DNA of 38,929 nt from Lachnospiraceae bacterium (GTDB taxonomy: Bacteria > Bacillota > Clostridia > Lachnospirales > Lachnospiraceae). The translations under genes were made by a program, and so were the position numbers. The notes beneath the pieces are model-generated. The model was not told the DNA's origin. It was given only the letters and a program-made list of their open reading frames with translations, and searched no databases. Location of the stretch: assembly GCA_021771695.1 (NCBI GenBank), contig JAETON010000023.1:1-38929 (forward strand). Direction: 5' to 3'. Below, in pieces: positions 15,920 to 23,299 of the stretch; position 1 is the first letter of the stretch, and each line of letters opens with the position of its first letter.

Positions 15920-16681
15920 TTATAAGCTCTTATGCAGTAACTGAAGAACTGTCTGTAAATCATCGACTCCCATCTGTCCTGGTGCAGAGGCTTTCTTTGC
16001 TGCACCAAAAGTCAGAGCAGAACCAAAGACTTCTCCACAAAGACGGCTGATAACTCCTGTTCCTGCCATAGACATAGTAATAATTGGACGATCTGCATAC
16101 TCTGATGCCATTTCTTCTGTTGCAGATAACAATGTCAAAACATCTTTTTTATTCTGCGGCATCACTGCAATCTTTGGAATATCTGCTCCCAAATCCTGCA
16201 TTTTACGCAATCTTCCTACAATATCATCTTTTTCTGGAGTTTTATCAAAATCATGATTTGATGCCACAACTTTTACACCGCATTCATGAGCTGCTGCAAC
16301 AATTTCTTTTACAATATCATCTCCTGTGAAAACTTCTACATCCACAAGATCCACATATCCTGTTTTTGCCGTATTGATATTTAATTCTTTGTAAAGCTCT
16401 GCTTCAATTGCCTTTTCTCCACCCTCTTTGGATGTGCGGAAAGTAAAGAGAATTGGAGTTTCCCCTAATGCTTCTCTTAAATCTTTCAGAACATCTTCTA
16501 CTTTATCAAACTCAAAAACACCTTCAAACCAGTCTACGCGCCATTCCACAACGTCTACCGGAATGCTGTCAAAAGTTTTTGCTTCTGCGATAATTTCCTC
16601 TTTTGTTACACCAACGATTGGTACACAAATTTTTGGTACTCCTTCACCGATTTTAATATTTCTTACTTCTACTGGATTCAT
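15920..16681 (-). CDS. aroD: 3-dehydroquinate dehydratase, type I
   Basis: The enzyme dehydrates 3-dehydroquinate to 3-dehydroshikimate through a Schiff base. The ATG at 16681 is preferred over the TTG at 16687, because AGGAGG is 9 bases from the former and only 3 from the latter. With this start the catalytic residues fall at His143 (S-N-H-D-F) and Lys170 (I-P-K-I-A), the same numbers as in the enteric AroD enzymes, and the length is 253. K-E-G-G-E and S-A-P-G-Q are also present. It ends the aroE-MFS-aroD operon, separated from a biosynthetic context and next to transporters, so a dissimilatory role is at least as likely as aromatic amino acid synthesis. Confidence 0.96.
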   Translation of the reverse strand: MNPVEVRNIKIGEGVPKICVPIVGVTKEEIIAEAKTFDSIPVDVVEWRVDWFEGVFEFDKVEDVLKDLREALGETPILFTFRTSKEGGEKAIEAELYKELNINTAKTGYVDLVDVEVFTGDDIVKEIVAAAHECGVKVVASNHDFDKTPEKDDIVGRLRKMQDLGADIPKIAVMPQNKKDVLTLLSATEEMASEYADRPIITMSMAGTGVISRLCGEVFGSALTFGAAKKASAPGQMGVDDLQTVLQLLHKSL

Positions 16682-16711
16682 CGACAATTTCCTCCTATTG
16701 TCTGCTGCTTA

Positions 16712-17902
16712 TTATTTTGCTGCTTCCTCTGCATTTTTTAATAAAGTTCCGTATCTCATATTTACAAAAAGTGCTAATAAAACACCAATAACTGTGATAA
16801 CGATATTCATTGTAATTACCTGGGTTGATGTCATTTTGGCTGCTGCACTTAAAATTGTATAATTACATAAGCTGGATGCAATCATAACAAGACTTGTAAT
16901 GGTACCTTTAATTTTAGGGAACAAGTCATTGACTACTGCAGTTGCCATCTGGAGCACTCCTCCTGCTGCTGCATAACCAATAACGAAAGCTCCTATATAA
17001 CATATCATAGGTGTCTTTGTTATGTAAACCAGTACCAGCATGACCGCAGAAATTGCCGGATAAATTACTAAGAATCTTACCTGCTTAAATTTTGTGATTA
17101 ATAAACTTGTTACAAACAATGCAACCATCGTTCCAGCAGAATAATATGTCTGCATCATGGATACACTTTCTGATGGAATTCCAGCAACTTCTGTTCCAAA
17201 TGTCTGAGCACAGTTTAACCATAACTGGAAAGTTGCTGTACTTGTAAATCCAATCAGGATTAAAGCTACACTTTCGATTGAAAAATGTGCATTTTTTAAA
17301 TTGTCTAAGAAAGATTCTGATTTTCCACTTTCAGATGCTGCTGGGAATGGTGCAAAAACTGCTAATACTCCAAGAACTGCAATTGCAATACCTGCTGCCA
17401 ATGGAAGCATCAAATAAGACATAGAAGTTCCTGCCACAACACCTAAGAAGAATGGCATTAATAACTGTGCAACAGAAATAAATAATTTAATTCCCATGGT
17501 TGCAATACCTGTAAATTTATAAATAATTTCTGCCACTGCCGGATATGTTGCTGTATCAAGAAAAGAGTTTGCAATGCCGCCTAAAACTGCTGCCACATAA
17601 GCAACGGTTGTATTTGGTGAAAATGCGATTCCTACAAAGAAAATCACATAAGATGCACATCCGATTAATACAGAAAGACGACGTCCTAATTTGTCAGATA
17701 AAGGTCCTGCAAACGGAAGAGAAATCAAACGTCCCAGTCCCAATGCTGCTGCAATCGATGTAACTGCCATAACGTCAGACAATCCCCACTGCGCAGCTAA
17801 CATTTCCTTTACAACCTGTTGACTTAAAATAGAACATCCAATTCCATGGATAAAATAATTCAAATAAAGAATTAATGCACTTGGTAAATATTTTTTATTC
17901 AT
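16712..17902 (-). CDS. MFS transporter, YdiN/YdiM-like
   Basis: The 396-residue protein has 12 predicted transmembrane helices. The MFS loop 2-3 motif G-P-L-S-D-K-L-G-R-R lies near residues 66-75. Features shared with Escherichia coli YdiN as I remember it are Y-F-I-H-G-I near the start, L-G-L-G-R-L-I-S, G-I-A-N-S-F-L-D-T, and G-A-F-V-I-G-Y-A-A-A-G-G-V-L-Q. The enteric ydiN gene also sits with ydiB and aroD, so this operon conserves the association. The likely cargo is quinate, shikimate or their dehydro forms, but direction and substrate are not proven. The spacing is 28 bases from the dehydrogenase gene and 30 to aroD, each with its own ribosome site. Confidence 0.87.
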   Translation of the reverse strand: MNKKYLPSALILYLNYFIHGIGCSILSQQVVKEMLAAQWGLSDVMAVTSIAAALGLGRLISLPFAGPLSDKLGRRLSVLIGCASYVIFFVGIAFSPNTTVAYVAAVLGGIANSFLDTATYPAVAEIIYKFTGIATMGIKLFISVAQLLMPFFLGVVAGTSMSYLMLPLAAGIAIAVLGVLAVFAPFPAASESGKSESFLDNLKNAHFSIESVALILIGFTSTATFQLWLNCAQTFGTEVAGIPSESVSMMQTYYSAGTMVALFVTSLLITKFKQVRFLVIYPAISAVMLVLVYITKTPMICYIGAFVIGYAAAGGVLQMATAVVNDLFPKIKGTITSLVMIASSLCNYTILSAAAKMTSTQVITMNIVITVIGVLLALFVNMRYGTLLKNAEEAAK

Positions 17903-17930
17903 TTTGTTTTCCTCTCAATATATCTCTCTT

Positions 17931-18806
17931 TTATTCGTATTTAATATCCAAAACATCTTTCATATGATCAATTGGCATATGTTTTCCTGTCCATAAATGG
18001 AAAGCTGCATCTCCTTGGAATAACATCATTCCAAGACCATTCATTGTTTTACATCCAACTTCTTTTGCCATTTTTAATAATGCTGTTTCTCTTGGTGCAT
18101 AAATGGTATCTGTTACAATCAGATCCGGACGGAAGAATGATTTATCTGGAACAACAGACTGTCCTTCTAACGGTTTCATTCCAACACCTGTTGCCTGTGC
18201 AAATAAATAGCTGTCTGCAATTTCTTCTCTTAATTTTTCTTTATCATCCAAATCATAAAGATTTACGATACAATCTGTATTTTCACGGATTTTTTCTACT
18301 GTCTTTTCTGCATTCTCCCAGAATTTATCTTTGATATTAAAGATTGACATTTCTTTTACACCATCTAAAGCAGCTTGGATTTCAATTGCTGTTGCAGCTC
18401 CGCCTGCTCCTGTAATTGTCATTTTTTTACCAATTACATCAATATCATTATCTTTTAAAGACTGCATATAACCAATTCCATCGGTAATATGTCCAATCAA
18501 TTTTCCATTTTCATTTACGATTGTATTGACTGCTCCCGCCATTTTTGCTGCTGGTGAAAGTTCATCCAAATACTGTCCAACCACTGTTTTATTCGGCATA
18601 GATACATTGGAACCTACCAATTTCAAAGCACGAAGGCCTTTTACTGCATCCTCTAATGTATCATTGTCAACTTCAAATGCAAGATATGCATAGTCTAGTC
18701 CTAATGTAGCAAATGCTTCATTATGCATTGCCGGTGAGCTGGAATGTCTGATTGGATATGCCATTAATCCAATTAATTCTGTATGTCCTGTGATTCTTTC
18801 TGCCAT
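17931..18806 (-). CDS. aroE: Quinate/shikimate dehydrogenase (YdiB-like AroE family)
   Basis: The 291-residue enzyme interconverts shikimate and 3-dehydroshikimate, and probably quinate and 3-dehydroquinate. The catalytic pair is Lys73 (S-M-P-N-K) and Asp109 (I-T-D-G-I-G). S-S-S-P-A near 22-26 binds the substrate carboxylate. The nucleotide-binding loop is G-A-G-G-A-A. The segment after it reads I-F-N-I-K-D-K-F rather than the N-R-T motif of NADP-specific AroE. V-G-M-K-P-L-E and L-W-T-G-K also match YdiB, which uses NAD and accepts quinate. That argues for a catabolic or bidirectional enzyme. It is the first gene of its operon, divergent from a LysR gene. Confidence 0.92.
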   Translation of the reverse strand: MAERITGHTELIGLMAYPIRHSSSPAMHNEAFATLGLDYAYLAFEVDNDTLEDAVKGLRALKLVGSNVSMPNKTVVGQYLDELSPAAKMAGAVNTIVNENGKLIGHITDGIGYMQSLKDNDIDVIGKKMTITGAGGAATAIEIQAALDGVKEMSIFNIKDKFWENAEKTVEKIRENTDCIVNLYDLDDKEKLREEIADSYLFAQATGVGMKPLEGQSVVPDKSFFRPDLIVTDTIYAPRETALLKMAKEVGCKTMNGLGMMLFQGDAAFHLWTGKHMPIDHMKDVLDIKYE

Positions 18807-18880
18807 TTTATTTCTCCTTACATTAAATTTTGTTACGTTGCGCCACCCAAAAGTTAATTTTTTAACAACCTTATGTCTGT

Positions 18881-18886
18881 ATTATA
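18881..18886 (-). promoter_or_regulatory. aroE: -10 element of the aroE operon
   Basis: A perfect minus-strand TATAAT lies within GCGTTATAATAC. No good -35 lies 17 bases upstream, which is typical of activator-dependent promoters. The start is expected near 18877. Confidence 0.65.
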
Positions 18887-18930
18887 ACGCAGTTCTATTG
18901 ATACTTCTAATATATCTTTTGTTAATTTTT

Positions 18931-18947
18931 AATAGCTTTTTGCTATT
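18931..18947. promoter_or_regulatory. LysR box between aroE and its regulator
   Basis: The perfect palindrome AATAGC-N5-GCTATT fits T-N11-A. Its centre (18939) is about 62 bases upstream of the predicted aroE start and also close to the divergent LysR gene, suiting both activation and autoregulation. Further short GTTA/TAAC inverted pairs lie at 18853-18866 and 18954-18964. Confidence 0.75.
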
Positions 18948-18999
18948 ATTCGTGTTAAAATAACTTCAGAAAAAAATATATAATAAGGAAAGCAGATAT

Positions 19000-19890
19000 A
19001 TGAATTTAAATCAATTATACTATTTTCAAAAAATTGCTCAGCTTGAACATTATCATCAAGCTGCAAAAGAATTAAATATTTCACAGCCAAGTTTGAGCCG
19101 TTCTATGTCAAATTTGGAGGAAGAATTAGGAATTCAGCTGTTTAAACGAATTGGAAGAAATATCGAACTAACTAAATACGGTCAGGTTTTTTTGGAACAC
19201 GTCAATCGAATTCTTGAAGAGGTAAAAATTGCAAAAACCAAAATGAAATCCTTATCCAACGCCTCTGGCGGCCACATAGATATCGGTTATGTATTTCCTT
19301 TAGCAAAATCGTATATCCCCCACATGGTACGGAATTTTTTAAACTCAGGCTGTAATCAAAATATTACCTTCTCCTTAAATCAAGATATTACAAATAAACT
19401 GATTACCAATTTAAAATCAGAGAAATATGATATTGTTTTTGGTTCTTATGTACCAGATGAACCAGACATCGAATTCATTCCCATCATCAATCAGGAAATG
19501 GTAATAATCACTCCGCTGGAACACCCTTTAAAGAAAAAGAAACCTCTTGTCTTAGAGGATTTAATGGATTATCCCGTAATTGGATACGACAAAACTTCTG
19601 GTCTTGGGCAGTATACAGCTTCTATCTACAAACAAAATCATATTTCTCCTTCCATAGCTTTTGAAACGCCAGATGAAAATGCCATTGCCTCTCTTGTTGC
19701 TGAAGATTTTGGAATTGGGTTTGTAGCCCATGTAGAATCTCTTAGGGAATATGACGTTGAAATTCTGCATTTAGATAATGTAAAACCGTATCATACGGTT
19801 TATATGGCATATTTAAAAGATTCTCCAATAATTCCTGCGGTTTCCAAGTTTATTCAATTCGTAAAAGAAACCATAGATAAATTTTATTGA
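19000..19890 (+). CDS. LysR-family regulator (next to aroE and flavoenzyme 2)
   Basis: A 296-residue LysR-type regulator. The winged helix-turn-helix occupies residues 1-60 (A-K-E-L-N-I-S-Q-P-S-L-S-R-S-M), followed by the linker helix and the effector domain. It is divergent from the aroE-MFS-aroD operon, shares a palindromic T-N11-A box with it, and lies 132 bases before the second flavoenzyme gene on the same strand. It therefore probably controls both sides in response to a pathway intermediate. It is similar in arrangement and opening residues to the LysR at 8041-8925. Translation starts at ATG after an AAGGAAAG ribosome site. Confidence 0.92.
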   Translation: MNLNQLYYFQKIAQLEHYHQAAKELNISQPSLSRSMSNLEEELGIQLFKRIGRNIELTKYGQVFLEHVNRILEEVKIAKTKMKSLSNASGGHIDIGYVFPLAKSYIPHMVRNFLNSGCNQNITFSLNQDITNKLITNLKSEKYDIVFGSYVPDEPDIEFIPIINQEMVIITPLEHPLKKKKPLVLEDLMDYPVIGYDKTSGLGQYTASIYKQNHISPSIAFETPDENAIASLVAEDFGIGFVAHVESLREYDVEILHLDNVKPYHTVYMAYLKDSPIIPAVSKFIQFVKETIDKFY

Positions 19891-19909
19891 TTTTTCTAAA
19901 AATATCAAT

Positions 19910-19938
19910 TTGTTAAATATTTGACTGGGTGTTATAAT
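19910..19938 (+). promoter_or_regulatory. Predicted promoter of flavoenzyme 2
   Basis: TTGTTA (19910-19915), 17 bases and a perfect TATAAT (19933-19938). An AT-rich inverted repeat AAATAT/ATATTT (19900-19905, 19917-19922) overlaps the -35 and also fits T-N11-A. A second repeat, TGGGTGTT (19926-19933) with AACACCCA (19955-19962), brackets the expected start and looks like an operator. Confidence 0.55.
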
Positions 19939-20022
19939 AAACTCATCATTAAAAAACACCCAAATTATAATGATAACAGCCTCAACAGAAAACAAGATTT
20001 TATTTTTGGAGGTTTCAATTCT

Positions 20023-22020
20023 ATGAAATGTAATTATAAAAACATTTTCTCCCCATTGACAATTAAGAACATGACAATGAAAAACCGTGTCATGATGACT
20101 CCTATGGGAACAAACTATGGTGAACAAACTGGTGAAATGAGCTTTTTGCATATTGATTATTATAAAGAAAGAGCAAAAGGCGGTGTTGGTCTGATTATGG
20201 TAGAAAATGCCAGTGTAGACTCCCCTCTTGGTTCTAATGGTACAACTCAGATTCGTATTGACCATGATAACTACATGCCTCGTTTCTTCAAACTTTGTGA
20301 AACGATCCATTCCCATGGAGCATGTATTGGACTTCAGTTAAACCATGCTGGTGCTTCTGCTCAATCCAAAAGAACGAATATGCAGCCAGTTTCTGCATCC
20401 AATATTCCTTCCAAAGCCGGCGGAGAAATTCCCCGCCCATTGGAAAAAGATGAAATTTATACAATTGCAAAAAAATATGGAGAAGCTGCAGCACGTGCAC
20501 AAGCTGCAGGATTTGACTGTGTTGAAATCCATGCCGGACATTCTTACTTAATCAGCCAATTCCTTTCTCCAACTACCAATAGAAGAACGGACGAATTTGG
20601 TGGATGTCCGGAAAACCGTGCCCGTTTTGCAAAGATGGTAATCGAAGAAGTTCGGAAAAATGTCGGACCAATGTTCCCAATTTTTGTTCGTATCAGTGCA
20701 GATGAATTTGTAGAAGGTGGAAATACTTTAGAAGATACGTTAGAACTTCTCTCTTATTTCCAAAATGAAGTTGACGCATTTGATGTATCTGCCGGATTAA
20801 ACAGTTCTATCCAGTATCAGATTGATGCAAATTACTTAAAAGATGGATGGCGTTCTTACATGGCAAAAGCTGTCAGAGAAAAATTTGAAAAACCTTGTGT
20901 AACGATGGGTAATATTCGTGATCCTCGTATCGCAGATGATATTTTAGGACGCGGTGATGCAGATATCATCGGTATGGGCCGTGGATTAATCGCTGATCCT
21001 CACTGGGTAAAGAAAGTTGCATCCGGACGTGAAGATGAAATCCGCAAATGTATTTCCTGCAACATTGGATGTGCCGGAAACCGTATCGGAGTCAACCGTC
21101 CAATCCGCTGTACCATCAATCCAACCATTAACTCTGGATTTGACTATAAAAAGAAGAAAGTGAATAAACCATGTAACGTTATTGTTATCGGCGGAGGAAC
21201 TGCTGGACTGGAAGCTGCATGTACTGCTGCAGAGGTTGGATGTACAACTTTCTTATTTGAAAAAAATAAACATTTAGGCGGTTTATCTGTAGAAATCTCT
21301 AAGATTCCAGATAAAAAACGTCTGGCTGATTTCCCAACTTATTTGGTAAATCGTGCTTCTAAGTTATCAAATTTATTTATATTTAAAGGTCAGGAAGCAA
21401 CTCTGCCATTCATTAAGGCACTGCATCCAAATATTATTGTCAATGCAACTGGTTCCAATCCTTTACTTCCTCCAATTAAAGGACTCCATGACCATATTGA
21501 TAAAGAAGGCTCTAAGGTTGCATCTATCACTGGAATGATCAACAACCTTTCTGCATATCCAGAAGACTGTTCTGGAAAGAAAGTCGTTGTTATCGGCGGT
21601 GGTGCAGTAGGTCTTGATGTTGTAGAATATTTTGCTCCAAAAGGTGCAGATGTCAGCATCGTAGAAATGATGCCTCAGATTGGAAAAGAATTAGATCCTG
21701 TTTCAAAATCCGGAACCACTGCATTGATGAACAAATACAGCGTAAATCAGATGCCAAACACTGCTCTTTGTGAAGTAAAAGCTGACTGTTTCGTTGTAAA
21801 AGCAGATGGCAAAGAAAAGGAACTGCCGTTTGATTATGGATTTGTATGTCTTGGAATGAGAGCTAACGCTCCTATCCTTGATGAAGTACGCGACGCATTC
21901 TCCGACAGTGATGTAGAAATTCTAAACATTGGTGACAGCGTCCGTGCTAGAAGAATTATTGACGGTGTACAGGAAGGTCATAATATTTTAAGCACTCTTG
22001 CAGACCTTGATTATCTGTAA
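20023..22020 (+). CDS. 2-enoate reductase/2,4-dienoyl-CoA reductase-like flavoenzyme 2
   Basis: The ATG at 20023 follows GGAGG by 10 bases and gives 665 residues that align end to end with flavoenzyme 1; the upstream in-frame extension is not needed. The layout is an FMN old-yellow-enzyme barrel, a 4Fe-4S cluster (Cys343, 346, 350, 363), then FAD and NAD(P)H Rossmann regions (G-G-G-T-A-G-L-E, G-G-G-A-V-G-L-D). Here the substrate-site motif is His170-Ala-Gly-His173, with His where flavoenzyme 1 has Gln. The spacing between the third and fourth cluster cysteines is two residues longer. It should be a soluble C=C reductase for an unsaturated acid or its derivative. It lies downstream of the LysR gene that faces aroE. 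Confidence 0.9.
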   Translation: MKCNYKNIFSPLTIKNMTMKNRVMMTPMGTNYGEQTGEMSFLHIDYYKERAKGGVGLIMVENASVDSPLGSNGTTQIRIDHDNYMPRFFKLCETIHSHGACIGLQLNHAGASAQSKRTNMQPVSASNIPSKAGGEIPRPLEKDEIYTIAKKYGEAAARAQAAGFDCVEIHAGHSYLISQFLSPTTNRRTDEFGGCPENRARFAKMVIEEVRKNVGPMFPIFVRISADEFVEGGNTLEDTLELLSYFQNEVDAFDVSAGLNSSIQYQIDANYLKDGWRSYMAKAVREKFEKPCVTMGNIRDPRIADDILGRGDADIIGMGRGLIADPHWVKKVASGREDEIRKCISCNIGCAGNRIGVNRPIRCTINPTINSGFDYKKKKVNKPCNVIVIGGGTAGLEAACTAAEVGCTTFLFEKNKHLGGLSVEISKIPDKKRLADFPTYLVNRASKLSNLFIFKGQEATLPFIKALHPNIIVNATGSNPLLPPIKGLHDHIDKEGSKVASITGMINNLSAYPEDCSGKKVVVIGGGAVGLDVVEYFAPKGADVSIVEMMPQIGKELDPVSKSGTTALMNKYSVNQMPNTALCEVKADCFVVKADGKEKELPFDYGFVCLGMRANAPILDEVRDAFSDSDVEILNIGDSVRARRIIDGVQEGHNILSTLADLDYL

Positions 22021-22053
22021 ACCTTCAATACATATAATATTCATCGTTTCTCT

Positions 22054-22087
22054 AAAAAAGGACATGACAAAAAATCATGTCCTTTTT
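22054..22087 (+). terminator. Terminator of flavoenzyme 2
   Basis: AAAAAGGACATGA pairs with TCATGTCCTTTTT (22055-22067 with 22075-22087) around a 7-base A-rich loop, followed by T-rich sequence. Confidence 0.92.
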
Positions 22088-22105
22088 CCATTTATAAATT
22101 TCTTC

Positions 22106-22134
22106 TTGACCTATTACTCTTTTTATTTTATAAT
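22106..22134 (+). promoter_or_regulatory. Sigma-A promoter of the marR-yczE pair
   Basis: TTGACC (22106-22111), a 17-base spacer and a perfect TATAAT (22129-22134). It is one of the best promoters in the window, with the start expected near 22141. Confidence 0.8.
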
Positions 22135-22145
22135 AGCAAAAGCAG

Positions 22146-22176
22146 ATAATTAGAATTCTAATTATTAGTTTTCTAA
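22146..22176. promoter_or_regulatory. Tandem MarR-type operator
   Basis: A perfect 20-bp palindrome (22146-22165) contains TTAGAATTCTAA. It is followed at 22165-22176 by TTAGTTTTCTAA, so the unit TTAG-N4-CTAA occurs twice at a 15-bp pitch, just downstream of the predicted transcription start and before the marR gene. This is the expected place for autorepression. Confidence 0.75.
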
Positions 22177-22193
22177 CATTAAAAGGGGTTCTT

Positions 22194-22619
22194 ATGAATT
22201 ATACTTATCACTTTCTTCTCATGGCAAATCATATGATGCTTCAAAAAGATTTGCTGGCATTATTAAAAGATACCGAACTATCTCTCGGGCAGCCAAAAAT
22301 TTTAGATTATTTAAAAGATCATGACGGTGCCGGACAAAAAGAAATCGCATCTGCATGTCATATTGAGCCTGCATCTTTAACTTCTGTTTTAAACCGTATG
22401 GAAAAACAAAAACTGATTGAGCGAAAAAATCTGAATGGAAACCGCCGTTCCCTCTATGTTTTTCTAACCCAAAAAGGACAAAACTTATCACATATTGTTT
22501 CAGATTCTTTTGAAATTTTGGAATCTGAAATATTTGAAAACATTCCTGACGACCAAAAATCTGCGTTTATGAATACATTTGCAAAAATATATGAAAATAT
22601 GACTAGAAGGAGACAATAA
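22194..22619 (+). CDS. MarR-family transcription regulator
   Basis: A 141-residue winged helix protein. It has the MarR core from about residue 30 to 100: Q-P-K-I-L-D-Y-L, then K-E-I-A-S-A-C-H-I-E-P-A-S-L-T-S-V-L for the recognition helix, then the wing with R-K-N-L-N-G-N-R-R-S. Such dimers repress genes for efflux or stress and are released by small ligands. It sits 2 bases before the membrane protein gene at 22622 and downstream of a tandem palindromic operator, so it most likely represses itself and that gene. The ribosome site AAAAGGGG supports the start. Confidence 0.92.
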   Translation: MNYTYHFLLMANHMMLQKDLLALLKDTELSLGQPKILDYLKDHDGAGQKEIASACHIEPASLTSVLNRMEKQKLIERKNLNGNRRSLYVFLTQKGQNLSHIVSDSFEILESEIFENIPDDQKSAFMNTFAKIYENMTRRRQ

Positions 22620-22621
22620 AA

Positions 22622-23275
22622 ATGCAAGAAAAACTAAAACCATACCTTATTTTCTTTATTGGATTATTTATTAATTCTTTGGGAGTTGCTATGATTACAA
22701 AAGCAAATCTCGGCACCTCTCCAATCTCATCTATTCCTTATGTATTAAGCCTTAATTTCTCATTTACATTAGGTGAGTTTACAATTTATTTCAGCTTACT
22801 GCTGATTTTACTTCAACTATTCATTCTTCGGAAAAATTTTAAATTAGAACATTTCCTTCAGATTCCAATTTCCATTGCCTTTGGATATTTTATTGATTTA
22901 TCTATGATACTCTTAAATTTCGTAACTCCAATATCTTATCTGTCTAAATTTTTTTATTTATTAATTGGGTGTGCGATTCTCGGTTTTGGCGTTTATGCAG
23001 AAGTTTTCGCAAATGTTGCAATGCTTCCCGGAGAATCTTTTGTCCGTGCAGTCGTCTTTGTTTGGCACACAGAATTTGGTGTAACCAAAATTATCTTTGA
23101 TGTATCCATGACTATCCTCGCAGGACTTCTGTCTTTCATATTTGCAGGACAACTCCTCGGTGTAAGGGAAGGAACTATTATTGCCGCCCTGTTTGTAGGT
23201 TTCATTGCACGGCTGCTTGGACACTGGCTGGCCTTTTTAGATCCAATCTTCTTTCCAAAATATAAAAGTGAATAA
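22622..23275 (+). CDS. YczE/YitT-type membrane protein
   Basis: The 217-residue protein has about five or six transmembrane helices and no signal cleavage site. The opening F-F-I-G-L-F-I-N-S-L-G-V-A-M, then A-N-L-G-T-S-P-I-S-S-I-P-Y and the later G-V-R-E-G-T-I-I-A-A-L-F-V-G are typical of the YczE/YyaS/YitT group, whose function is not established. One Bacillus member affects lipopeptide production. It is cotranscribed with marR and faces a broken nitroreductase gene across a weak hairpin. It may be a small transporter or export accessory. Confidence 0.82.
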   Translation: MQEKLKPYLIFFIGLFINSLGVAMITKANLGTSPISSIPYVLSLNFSFTLGEFTIYFSLLLILLQLFILRKNFKLEHFLQIPISIAFGYFIDLSMILLNFVTPISYLSKFFYLLIGCAILGFGVYAEVFANVAMLPGESFVRAVVFVWHTEFGVTKIIFDVSMTILAGLLSFIFAGQLLGVREGTIIAALFVGFIARLLGHWLAFLDPIFFPKYKSE

Positions 23276-23281
23276 ACTTAC

Positions 23282-23299
23282 CGGCAGTATGCCGCTTTT
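23282..23299 (+). terminator. Weak hairpin after the YczE-type gene
   Basis: CGGCA (23282-23286) and TGCCG (23290-23294) enclose 3 bases and are followed by CTTTTA. The stem is only 5 bp, so termination is uncertain. Confidence 0.35.

Noticed and set aside
16428-16862. A 144-codon plus-strand open frame across aroD and the MFS gene
   Set aside because: It spans two well-supported genes and the gap between them on the opposite strand. Its translation has no recognisable features.
19921-20022. An N-terminal extension of flavoenzyme 2
   Set aside because: The frame is open to a TTG at 19921, but the GGAGG site fits the ATG at 20023 and the paralogue starts at the equivalent point. The extra segment covers the promoter.
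19813-20316. A 167-codon minus-strand open frame between the second LysR gene and flavoenzyme 2
   Set aside because: It overlaps two strong genes, lacks a ribosome site, and is a by-product of AT-rich sequence.
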